From the IMG/VR virus record IMGVR_UViG_3300042261_000310, positions 1 to 22,632 of that record: a DNA stretch of 22,632 nucleotides; one strand, given 5' to 3'. The translations under genes and the position numbers were made by a program. This document shows positions 14,406 through 21,728 of this stretch, piece by piece (position 1 is the first letter of the stretch; each line of letters begins with the position of its first letter). The DNA comes from a virus. The notes beneath the pieces were generated by a model that made no database searches, was not told the origin of the DNA, and worked only from the letters and a program-made list of their open reading frames with translations.

Positions 14406-15818
14406 TTAGAATGGGCTTGTGCCGTCAGTCACGGTGCGGAAACCAGTTGTAGCAGGAACGCTTGGGGCGAGGCTACTGTTGCTGAGTCTCTTGATGTGGA
14501 TGTAACGGTAGTAGTTTTCTGAACCGAAGAGGTTGTTGCAGATGCCATAACGGGTCATGACACCAATTCTTGGGTTGAAGGAATCTTGTCCAACGGCATT
14601 GACGAACATCAATGGAACATATGGGCAGTAGATTAAACCACTGTCGTTGTCGCGTGGACCCTTGTAGCCGACTACTGCGTAGTCAACCCGAGCGAACATA
14701 TCACGGTAAACGGTGAAGCGGCCAATCTGACCAACCTTAGCAACACCAGAGACTTCGGTTGTCATGCTGGTTGCGACACTTGATGGAGCAAATGCTTCGA
14801 GGGCCTCAAGAGCAGCGATAACTGCTGGGGAAGCGAGGACGAAGTTACCAGCGCCACGACGGGTTGCGGTTGCGATTTCATTTGAAGCCTTGAGGAGAGT
14901 GGTGTAGAGAACACGGAACTTCTCTTGCTCCCAACGACCATCGGCTGAACCACTGGTTGTGCCAGCGGTGCCGTAGTCCCAGGTAAGAACGCCACCAAGC
15001 TTAGCAAGCTCAATGATGTTATTCTTGACTTCTGCATCGATCTCAGCGGCGATCTCATAGGCAAGCAAGTCGCTGAGTTCTTGGGCAACGTCAACTTGGT
15101 GCATGTTCTGGAGGTCTTGCTGAGCCTCGTGGGTCCAACGAGCAGCGAGCTTACGGGTCTTAGCAACAATTTCTTGTGCTTCAACTGAGAGGCCCATGTA
15201 ACGAATGCCTTCTGGGGATTCGCCACAGATGTAGGACTCACCGAGCTTCTCGCCAACGTGGACATCATATCCAGGCTTCTTAGCGAGTTGATAGTCGCCA
15301 CCCTTGATATTGCCGTTATCAACTCTGGTTGCCCAATCTGAAACAGCGGCCATGTCGGCTGATGTTGGGAGAGTGGTTGCAGAGGTTGGTGATGAACCTG
15401 AGAAGAGAGCGTGGACTTGGTTATATCCAGCTTCGTCTCCAGCAGTTGCACCGCCAGCAGTTGTCTGGTAGCGATAACGGAGAGCGTATGCTAAACCAAC
15501 TGGGGTAAACATTGGCTGAACACCAACGAGGTCGTTACTGACGAGTTCTGGGAACACACGAGCAACGAGAGGCATTGCGATAGCCTTGAAGCGTGCGATA
15601 CCAGCGGTTCCGTCACATGAAGCTGGGGCTTCGAGGGTGCCAGCGCCACCTGCACCTGAAACGGTTGCGCCACCGTAAGCTTCGTTAAGCTTACCGCTGA
15701 AGTAGCGGTGCTCTTGCTCAAGCATTGCGGCGGTGTGTGCAGCTTTCTTGTCGCTGCGGATATGGGAAACCATTGGCTTCCATTTTGTTAAAAGTTTTTC
15801 TGCGAGTGCGTTATTCAT
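14406..15818 (-). CDS. gp23: Major capsid protein gp23
   Basis: 470 aa precursor (T4 gp23 is 521). It begins MNNALAEKLLTKWKPMV and has the T4-type hallmarks GIARFKAIAMPLVARVFPELVSNDLVGVQPM, RWTHEAQQDLQNMHQVDVAQELSDLLAYEIAAEIDAEV, and NPRIGVMTRYGICNNLFGSENYYRYIHIKRL near the C-terminus. It forms the hexamers of the icosahedral head. KLNE(46)-A(47) fits the gp21 cleavage rule, so about 46 residues are probably removed during maturation (T4 removes 65). SD AAAGGAGATTAAA precedes the ATG, with a late promoter just upstream and a strong terminator downstream. The gene is visibly richer in G and C than its neighbours, fitting very high expression. Confidence 0.97.
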   Translation of the reverse strand: MNNALAEKLLTKWKPMVSHIRSDKKAAHTAAMLEQEHRYFSGKLNEAYGGATVSGAGGAGTLEAPASCDGTAGIARFKAIAMPLVARVFPELVSNDLVGVQPMFTPVGLAYALRYRYQTTAGGATAGDEAGYNQVHALFSGSSPTSATTLPTSADMAAVSDWATRVDNGNIKGGDYQLAKKPGYDVHVGEKLGESYICGESPEGIRYMGLSVEAQEIVAKTRKLAARWTHEAQQDLQNMHQVDVAQELSDLLAYEIAAEIDAEVKNNIIELAKLGGVLTWDYGTAGTTSGSADGRWEQEKFRVLYTTLLKASNEIATATRRGAGNFVLASPAVIAALEALEAFAPSSVATSMTTEVSGVAKVGQIGRFTVYRDMFARVDYAVVGYKGPRDNDSGLIYCPYVPLMFVNAVGQDSFNPRIGVMTRYGICNNLFGSENYYRYIHIKRLSNSSLAPSVPATTGFRTVTDGTSPF

Positions 15819-15854
15819 TTTAATCTCCTTTAAGATTGATACGCTAGATAATAC

Positions 15855-15862
15855 TATTTATA
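15855..15862 (-). promoter_or_regulatory. Late promoter of gp23
   Basis: Perfect TATAAATA leftwards, in the gap between gp22 and gp23. Expected start near 15849, leader about 31 nt with the AAGGAG site of gp23. Confidence 0.82.
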
Positions 15863-15871
15863 ACAGGAACC

Positions 15872-16912
15872 TTACATTTTTAGATTTCTGTTAAGATCCT
15901 TCACCCATGATCCCATTTCTGGGTCAAGTTTTGCGGTGTCGGTTCCGTCTACTGATTCTTGAAGTTTTTGTAATTGTTTCTTCGCGGTTTCAGTGACAAT
16001 TGGTGCTGGTTTTCTCACGGACTCTTCAATAACTACGTCTTTGATTTTCTTGAATGCTACATCAAGTTCATCAGTTTCGTACTTCTCTAACAAAACCTTT
16101 GCACGCTCTTTTTGTTTAGCAGTAAAGCCCTCAAGAAGTGAGGATACTTTAGTTGCTCTTTCAAGTTCTTTAACTCTAGCGGATAATCTCACATTGTCCT
16201 TCACCTTAGCATTTAAGCTTTCGGTGAGTTTCTCTGTTTCTACCTTTGCCTCTTTGATTGCGGCATGGCCCGTTGAATCAAATTGGATATAAGATTTGCC
16301 GAAGGTCTTTATCATTCCCTCAACAAGTGGCTTATAGGCAGCGAGTTGGACAGCAGCTTCCATAATGTTCTCTGGAATAAACTTCTCGAAGCGGGTGTCA
16401 ATATATTGACCAACGCTGTCGACCATCTTTCCTTTAAACGCATCAACTTCTCTTGCAAGAACTGCTTCTTGCGTCAATTTGTGTTCCTTTAACTCTTCAA
16501 GAGTTACGGCTTCAATATGTTTTTTGTATTCCTCACATTCAGCGAGGGTTGTTGCCATAATCTGTTCTCTGAGTTCTTGAGCAGATTCAGCAGCAATCTT
16601 CTCTGCTGATTCCATATACTCCTTGATACTCTCAAACATAACGGCTTCTTTATCTTCGGCTTCCTTAGCGCACTTTGCAGCAAATGCTGTAGCGACTTCC
16701 TCAAGAGCCTTTTCTTTTTCGGTGAGAACCTTGTTTTGTTCTGCTAACCATTCTTTTAATTTTGTTTCTTTTTCTTGAAGTTGCTTTGTAGCCTCTGCAA
16801 CCTTTGATGTAACCATTTGCTCAATCAATGAGGAAACTTCGCTTTGAACCTCTTCGGAAAGAAGTTGTTTATCGAATCCTTCAAAAAGCTTTGCTAAAAC
16901 CTTATCTTTCAT
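15872..16912 (-). CDS. gp22: Prohead core scaffold protein gp22
   Basis: 346 aa (T4 gp22 is 269). It lies between protease gp21 and capsid gp23, as in T4. Composition is extreme: Glu, Lys and Ala rich, almost all helical, with coiled coil from about residue 30 to 130 and again 220-320. The C-terminal segment (LLEGFTAKQKERAKVLLEKYETDELDVAFKKIKDVV) resembles the conserved end of T4-like scaffold proteins. Candidate gp21 sites include LFE11-G12, IME185-A186, IKE221-A222, LTE231-S232, LLE261-G262, IEE297-S298 and LQE319-S320, as expected for a scaffold degraded to peptides during maturation. SD AGAGGAA precedes the ATG. Confidence 0.9.
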   Translation of the reverse strand: MKDKVLAKLFEGFDKQLLSEEVQSEVSSLIEQMVTSKVAEATKQLQEKETKLKEWLAEQNKVLTEKEKALEEVATAFAAKCAKEAEDKEAVMFESIKEYMESAEKIAAESAQELREQIMATTLAECEEYKKHIEAVTLEELKEHKLTQEAVLAREVDAFKGKMVDSVGQYIDTRFEKFIPENIMEAAVQLAAYKPLVEGMIKTFGKSYIQFDSTGHAAIKEAKVETEKLTESLNAKVKDNVRLSARVKELERATKVSSLLEGFTAKQKERAKVLLEKYETDELDVAFKKIKDVVIEESVRKPAPIVTETAKKQLQKLQESVDGTDTAKLDPEMGSWVKDLNRNLKM

Positions 16913-16934
16913 AAGTTATTCCTCTTAATAATGT

Positions 16935-16942
16935 TATTTATA
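16935..16942 (-). promoter_or_regulatory. Late promoter of gp22
   Basis: Perfect TATAAATA leftwards, 23 bases before the gp22 ATG. The predicted leader is about 17 nt and contains AGAGGA. Confidence 0.78.
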
Positions 16943-16960
16943 TTAGACACCCTTAAAAAG

Positions 16961-17659
16961 TTAAATCTCTTTAAAGAACTTTTTAACGGCATTTAAAATA
17001 TATGTATCAACATCTTTTTTAGGCAAAGATTCCATCATATTTTCCAAGCCTTCATAAGCTCTTGAAATTTTCCTAGTGTTGATTGGTGTATAAACTCCAC
17101 CTTGGAGAATATACTCTTTTCCTTCTAAGATACCCTCAACATAACCCTCTGGTGCTGATGGGTCTGCCACGATATCTTCTGCAATTAATTCAAATTGTGT
17201 AACAAGGTTCTCACCAACTGGTCCTCTTGAAAGTTCCCCTAAACCTCTTGAAGAGACTCCAAGTTGACCACCTTGTTTAATAATTGAAGAAGCAATTCTT
17301 CCATATTCAGTGTCAAGGAGTTTTGCTTTTCCATATACATCATTGTCTTGCCAAGTTAACTCTGTAATCATATGCGAAACACGGTGTAAGTTTATTTCAA
17401 CACCTTCGGGATGCCCTAGTTCACCATATGAACGGAGTTTACCATTTGGATCTGCCATTCTCTCTTGTACATACTTAGCAACTGCTTGTTCCATTACCAT
17501 TTTATCATATACGCGACCATTTCTATTCTTTACTAAGCATTGAATAAAAATACCAGTAATATACATATCTTTAGTGCCAAGTTCCTTGTTTTCAACCAAG
17601 GTAACATCTTTAATGGCATTGAAATTTGGAGCAGCAGCTTCGGTAATAAATTTAAACAT
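16961..17659 (-). CDS. gp21: Prohead protease gp21
   Basis: 232 aa (T4 gp21 is 212). It has the T4 prohead serine protease blocks: NRNGRVYDKMVMEQAV, then GELGHPEG with His83, then GQLGVSSRGLGEL with Ser136/Ser137 as the nucleophile region, and FELIAEDIVADPSAP with a candidate Asp. It cleaves scaffold, capsid and core proteins after Glu in (I/L)xE-(A/G/S) and then itself. Self sites seen: ITE7-A8 and ILE179-G180. SD AAGGAAAAAC precedes the ATG at 17659, and a late promoter lies 18 bases upstream. The position between core genes and gp22 is as in T4. Confidence 0.95.
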   Translation of the reverse strand: MFKFITEAAAPNFNAIKDVTLVENKELGTKDMYITGIFIQCLVKNRNGRVYDKMVMEQAVAKYVQERMADPNGKLRSYGELGHPEGVEINLHRVSHMITELTWQDNDVYGKAKLLDTEYGRIASSIIKQGGQLGVSSRGLGELSRGPVGENLVTQFELIAEDIVADPSAPEGYVEGILEGKEYILQGGVYTPINTRKISRAYEGLENMMESLPKKDVDTYILNAVKKFFKEI

Positions 17660-17676
17660 ATGTTTTTCCTTCCATA

Positions 17677-17684
17677 TATTTATA
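17677..17684 (-). promoter_or_regulatory. Late promoter of gp21
   Basis: Perfect TATAAATA leftwards in the 28-bp gap before gp21. The predicted leader of about 12 nt just contains the AAGGA site. Confidence 0.75.
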
Positions 17685-17687
17685 AAA

Positions 17688-18884
17688 TTACTGATCGTGT
17701 GCTAATTTTTGTGCTTCCTTGGAGAGAATGTTTTGACAATATTTCTCTGCCCTAAGAGCAATGTTATCAGATAGGCGTGTATCCATCATTGTTTTAAATG
17801 ATTCTTCCGCACCAACATAATTATCATCTGCTAAATGATTTAAAAAGGAATTAGCAGCTTCCTTATATTTTTCTTTTGTTTCCATAATATTCTTAGCCTC
17901 CTCTATATCGACTTTATCTATTAATGTTTGGAATTCCTTCATAACACCAGACCAGAATGCGGTGTCTTTGATATCTGATGTTGCTGAGTTCTTTTGAACA
18001 GCAAGTTCCCAGAATTGTTCTAGTTGACCTTGTGGAAGACCAGTTTTCATAGCCATAGTCTTAAGTAATGTAGTGCTACTTTCATTTAACTGTTCAGTGA
18101 ATTCATCTGGTCCTAATTCAGCGGCAAATTTTTTCATAAATTCGGCAGGGTCCATTTCTGCATTTGACTTTGGTGTTGGTTCTATTTCGGAATCTGGTTC
18201 TACTGGTTTTAACTCTGCTTCAATCTCAGCGATCTTACCTTCAATGTCTTCCTTTTTCTTTTTAAGACCATCAACGAGTTTTCCCTTTTGTTCAATCTCA
18301 TCTTTATATTTGGCGGGAATACCCATACCCTTTGTAAGCATCTGTTTTGTCTTTACAAAATCATTTAAGGCAGCGTTATACTGTGTCTCAGCACTAGTTA
18401 ACTCTCTGTTTAAAGAAGTCAATCTAGCTTTAATTTCATTCTCTATGTCTTGGTCTTGTTTATTAGACATTGAAGGAGAAACTGGAGCAGCAACGGGTGC
18501 TTCATTAGGAAGTTTATCAATAAATTGGGTTACTTGCATTAAAGCGGATTTGTATTGCTCTTTTTGTTCTGGTGCCATTGGAGACTGTGAAATAAAACCT
18601 AAAATCTCTCTAGCTCTACTTGAAAGTCTTTCTTTTGAATTGTAGTTTAATGAGTAATTTCTTAAATCCTTATCACCAGCACTCTTTGAAAAAATATTTG
18701 AAAGAACCTTGGGGAGACTATCTGGATTCTGTCTATTTCTCTGGTAATCATTTATGGCTCTTAATGCTAATTCAATTTTCTGCTTATCAGCAAGAGATGA
18801 CTTAGCTGGCGCTGGAACTGGTGCTTTAAGTGCTTTCCTCCTGGCTAATGCTGCTTGAATTGCTGCTATTTTTTCTTTGTCCAT
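17688..18884 (-). CDS. Unknown 398-aa protein in the prohead-core position
   Basis: 398 aa, lying between portal gp20 and protease gp21, where T4 has the small core proteins gp67 and gp68. No family is recognised. Residues 1-30 are Ala/Lys-rich and basic. About 142-228 is a strong charged coiled coil ending in a Pro/Glu linker (229-243). The C-terminal part (245-398) is helical, with PAEFMKKFAAELGPDEF. Two sites fit the gp21 rule, LNE268-S269 and IEE329-A330. Start is supported by AAAGGAATTAACAA before ATG. I infer an internal head or core protein, perhaps processed by gp21. Codon use resembles the neighbours. Confidence 0.8.
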   Translation of the reverse strand: MDKEKIAAIQAALARRKALKAPVPAPAKSSLADKQKIELALRAINDYQRNRQNPDSLPKVLSNIFSKSAGDKDLRNYSLNYNSKERLSSRAREILGFISQSPMAPEQKEQYKSALMQVTQFIDKLPNEAPVAAPVSPSMSNKQDQDIENEIKARLTSLNRELTSAETQYNAALNDFVKTKQMLTKGMGIPAKYKDEIEQKGKLVDGLKKKKEDIEGKIAEIEAELKPVEPDSEIEPTPKSNAEMDPAEFMKKFAAELGPDEFTEQLNESSTTLLKTMAMKTGLPQGQLEQFWELAVQKNSATSDIKDTAFWSGVMKEFQTLIDKVDIEEAKNIMETKEKYKEAANSFLNHLADDNYVGAEESFKTMMDTRLSDNIALRAEKYCQNILSKEAQKLAHDQ

Positions 18885-18901
18885 TTGTTAATTCCTTTAA
18901 A

Positions 18902-20515
18902 TTATAATACCGAATCTGCGCCAGAATCTCCACCACCACCTTCGCCACCTTCTGCTTCATCTTCAGCGTTGAGAATCTTCTTGGCTTGTTTCTCTGCAAT
19001 GCGTTTTTCAACATGGGCTGCCCATTTATCGTCATCCATTTCAAGATAATCCTTGACGATTAGTTCTGTTGAGAAAATTGGATCTTCTGTATCAATTAAT
19101 TCCGAGAACTTACTGAAATTCTCAAACTTCAATTCAAGAATCTTAGCTTCAAAAAACTTATCAAATAAGTTATTGCTGAACATCTCAAGAGTGATGTCTT
19201 TTTCTTCTAATCCAAACTCTTCCCAAATTCCTTTAAGTTTCAAGTGTGTAATAAAGGTTTGCTTATAAACCTTAACGAATCTCTTTGAGAATCTCTTAAC
19301 CTCTTTGACGAATTTAACTTCTTCGCGGGTGATATCTTGAGTGTCGCCAATGGAGAACTTATTGTCCTCACCAAAACGACTCTTAGGGATCTTTAATCCA
19401 CGATAGAGTTTATTAAGGAAGTATTCAACATCGGCAATTTCACCAAGACCTTGACCACCAGGAAGAGAAGTAACATCTGAACTTCTGCCGCCTTGGAAAA
19501 CTGGGAACCAGAAGTCTTCGGTCATTGCCATCGCATCAAGACCTTCTGAAACATCTCCCGTCTTTGGATCAAAGAACTTGCGCTGACGATACTTGGTCAT
19601 TAACTCTTGAACAAAGTGTTCTGCTTTACCTTTTGGTAAGTTACCAACATCAATTTTGAAAATACGACGTTCTGGCGCACGGACAAGTCGATATATAACA
19701 AGAGCATCTTCCATCAACTTCAAACGACGATAAGTAGTCTTAGCTTGCTCAAGGAAACTTAAAATCAACTTATCTTGTTCTGTTGAGTCAAAATTTGAAA
19801 TACCAGAGTTGGCATATGAAATAGAACTCTTTGGCATACTCAAAACTTCTTTATCGTTTCTATAAGCAAAGAAAGAGATATCTTCTGCTTCAAGGTCATC
19901 CCAAATAGGATGAATTCTTGAATTCATAAGTTTCTTAACTTTGGTAATACCCTTCTCAGGTTTATCATTATCAAAGCAATTTTCTAATGCAATTTCACCA
20001 TCAATCATAAACTCTCTAAACCAAATATCAACTGTTTCATCAGCCTTCATGGTTTCATACATTAGGTGATTGAATTCTGCTTTGATAGTTTTCCTAGCAT
20101 GCTCATTATCCTTAATGGCTTGGTTGGTAATTTCAAGCTTGCAGAATTCTGTTCCTGTCTTATCAAAGTTAATTGCCTCATCAACATATTCATCTATAGC
20201 AAATGCGATTTCTGGAAACTTAGCCATTTCGCGGTAAATCTCAAGTCTCTGCTGTTTACTAGCTTCGCTTTGGTAGATGTATTTGGAATAAACATTCATC
20301 ATTCCACTAAAGTCACCAATACCAGCAAAATCTTGGAGGTCAGAGATACCGACTTTCTCTGTCTTACCTTCTTTTTCCTTCTCTTTGCCTTCTAAGGCAC
20401 TAAATATACCTTGACGGACCTTAAATAATCTTTCTTTTTCGTCTGAAGTAAGAGCATCTTCTCTCTTACGTTTACCGAAGTTTTTTCCGAAGTTAAAATA
20501 ATCTCTTAAAGCCAT
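18902..20515 (-). CDS. gp20: Portal vertex protein gp20
   Basis: 537 aa (T4 gp20 is 524). It shows the T4 portal pattern: SKYIYQSEASKQQRLEIYREMAKFPEIAFAIDEYVDEA near residue 80-115, FDNDKPEKGITKVKKLMNSRIHPIWDD, a YRLVRAPERRIFKIDVGNLPKGKAEHFVQ block, FWFPVFQGGRSSDVTSLPGGQ, and the long helix with YRGLKIPKSRFGED. Twelve copies form the DNA gate at one head vertex, start prohead assembly and dock the terminase. The C-terminal tail (NAEDEAEGGEGGGG...) is acidic and Gly-rich. SD AGAGG precedes ATG 20515. No perfect late octamer lies directly upstream; the nearest is before the 223-codon ORF. Confidence 0.96.
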   Translation of the reverse strand: MALRDYFNFGKNFGKRKREDALTSDEKERLFKVRQGIFSALEGKEKEKEGKTEKVGISDLQDFAGIGDFSGMMNVYSKYIYQSEASKQQRLEIYREMAKFPEIAFAIDEYVDEAINFDKTGTEFCKLEITNQAIKDNEHARKTIKAEFNHLMYETMKADETVDIWFREFMIDGEIALENCFDNDKPEKGITKVKKLMNSRIHPIWDDLEAEDISFFAYRNDKEVLSMPKSSISYANSGISNFDSTEQDKLILSFLEQAKTTYRRLKLMEDALVIYRLVRAPERRIFKIDVGNLPKGKAEHFVQELMTKYRQRKFFDPKTGDVSEGLDAMAMTEDFWFPVFQGGRSSDVTSLPGGQGLGEIADVEYFLNKLYRGLKIPKSRFGEDNKFSIGDTQDITREEVKFVKEVKRFSKRFVKVYKQTFITHLKLKGIWEEFGLEEKDITLEMFSNNLFDKFFEAKILELKFENFSKFSELIDTEDPIFSTELIVKDYLEMDDDKWAAHVEKRIAEKQAKKILNAEDEAEGGEGGGGDSGADSVL

Positions 20516-20533
20516 ATATACCTCTTTTTAATA

Positions 20534-21199
20534 TTATATCCCATTTCGTTTAGATAGTTTAATCGCACTTTGCATTTCTTTTAGAACATCTTCGGTGAGA
20601 ACTATTTTTTCTATATTTCTTATTCTTGAAATTTCATATGTTCGTATGAATGATTCAAAATTCTTTTGTTTCTGATTTGCTCCGTTAAAAAAAGTTTTTT
20701 CAAATCTCGTATAAGTTGATATAACTGGATTCTTAAAATTGTCTTTTTTAATAAGTATGTCTTTCCCAAGAGTATTTGGGTCTTTTAAAAGACTATACTC
20801 AACATCTTGCTCAACTTTGAACATTTTTATTATATATGTTTTAATAAAATTAAGACCCTCGCTAATAGAAATGGGTTTTCCGTTTTCTGTAGTAAGTCTT
20901 AACATGTAATTCTTTAATTCAACCGCTTGAATCATTTTTTTGGAAGGATCAGCACAAAGAAATATATCTAATCTTTCAAGAAGTTTTCCTTCTTTTGGAG
21001 TTATAAGTTTTTTTTCGTTTGCTGGTGTACTATACCTAAAGGACATGATTTCACCAAGACTTAATTCCTCCATTTCACCAGAGGATGTAGTTCTCTTTGG
21101 AAAATTTATTTTAAGAACTTTGGTGTTGCCAAATTTATCTTTAAATCTGTTTCCAGCCATTGTCATTGAGATTTGAGATGGGTTCATGCTGATACTCAT
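20534..21199 (-). CDS. Hypothetical protein upstream of the portal gene
   Basis: 221 aa if translation starts at ATG 21199, which coincides with the predicted late transcript start; a GTG at 21205 adds two residues but touches the promoter octamer. No Shine-Dalgarno is visible at either, and later ATGs in the first 15 codons are also possible. The protein is basic and mixed alpha/beta (KVLKINFPKRTTSSGEMEEL, YSLLKDPNTLGKDILIKKDNF, FIRTYEISRIRNIEKIVL). I recognise no family. It stops 18 bases before gp20 and probably shares its transcript, which suggests a head-assembly or late role. Confidence 0.72.
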   Translation of the reverse strand: MSISMNPSQISMTMAGNRFKDKFGNTKVLKINFPKRTTSSGEMEELSLGEIMSFRYSTPANEKKLITPKEGKLLERLDIFLCADPSKKMIQAVELKNYMLRLTTENGKPISISEGLNFIKTYIIKMFKVEQDVEYSLLKDPNTLGKDILIKKDNFKNPVISTYTRFEKTFFNGANQKQKNFESFIRTYEISRIRNIEKIVLTEDVLKEMQSAIKLSKRNGI

Positions 21200-21205
21200 A
21201 ACCAC

Positions 21206-21213
21206 TATTTATA
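21206..21213 (-). promoter_or_regulatory. Leftward late promoter overlapping a rightward one
   Basis: Perfect TATAAATA read leftwards. It shares the palindrome TATTTATAAATA (21206-21217) with the rightward promoter. The predicted start, near 21200, is within one base of ATG 21199. Confidence 0.75.
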
Positions 21214-21217
21214 AATA
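21210..21217 (+). promoter_or_regulatory. Rightward late promoter of the gp4-like gene
   Basis: The only plus-strand perfect TATAAATA I found, directly ahead of the only plus-strand gene. The predicted start, about 21223, lies about two bases before the ATG at 21225. Confidence 0.75.
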
Positions 21218-21224
21218 TTAAATT

Positions 21225-21728
21225 ATGAGCGACCACCTAAATTTCAAAGTTAATAAAAACAGTGACTTACATCAAGGCTTCTTTATGCCTAAAAATAGGG
21301 AAAAATATAAAGGAGTTCGTCTCCCATTCGCACGCAGCGGGTGGGAATTTCGAATGATGGAGTTTCTTGATAAAAACCCAAATGTAATTGAGTGGATTAG
21401 TGAAAAACCAGAAATTCCATATATTAACCCACACACTGGCACTAAATGGAACTACCATCCCGACTTTGTTGTAAAGTTAAAGGATGGCAATGGTACTAGA
21501 ATAGAAATGATTGAATTAAAACCAAAACATGAAACTGAACCACCCGTACCTTCACCTAAAAAGCGTAAAAAAACCCTATTAGAACAACACGAACGTTGGA
21601 TTCTAAACTCTGCTAAGTGGGATGCCGCTAGAGCTTACTGCAAGACACATAAATGGAACTTTAAGGTTCTTTATATGGAAGGTAAGATTTTTAAAGAGGT
21701 CGTGCAAGTTGGTTATCGGGTGGGGTAA
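21225..21728 (+). CDS. gp4: Head-completion nuclease gp4-like (TnsA-like PD-(D/E)XK fold)
   Basis: 167 aa (T4 gp4 is about 150). It follows T4 gp4 closely: GFFMPKNREKYKG, RSGWEFRMMEFLDKNPNVIEWISE, IPY, YHPDFVVKLKDGNG, IEMIELKPKHETEPP, WILNSAKWDAARAYCKTHKWNFKVL. Candidate catalytic residues are E41, D80 and E97-x-K99, the endonuclease pattern. In T4 gp4 with gp50 completes packaged heads before neck joining, perhaps by trimming DNA ends. Start: ATG 21225 is kept because GFFxPKN, homologous to T4 GKWVPKN, begins before the next Met (21), although AAGG lies near that Met. No SD precedes 21225. The 3' end overlaps the exonuclease gene by 38 bp on the opposite strand. Confidence 0.9.
   Translation: MSDHLNFKVNKNSDLHQGFFMPKNREKYKGVRLPFARSGWEFRMMEFLDKNPNVIEWISEKPEIPYINPHTGTKWNYHPDFVVKLKDGNGTRIEMIELKPKHETEPPVPSPKKRKKTLLEQHERWILNSAKWDAARAYCKTHKWNFKVLYMEGKIFKEVVQVGYRVG

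Noticed and set aside
14762-15451. 229-codon minus-strand frame inside gp23
   Set aside because: It is an alternative frame of the capsid gene; Ser/Leu-rich, low complexity, and incompatible with the clear gp23 protein.
18073-18645. 190-codon open frame on the plus strand
   Set aside because: It is antisense to the well-supported 398-aa gene, has Ser/Phe-rich composition typical of a reversed Lys/Glu coding strand, and lacks an SD.
21225-21290. Met21 (AAGG before ATG at 21285) as the gp4 start
   Set aside because: Residues just before it (GFF) align with T4 GKW ahead of PKN, so they are probably coding; kept as an alternative only.
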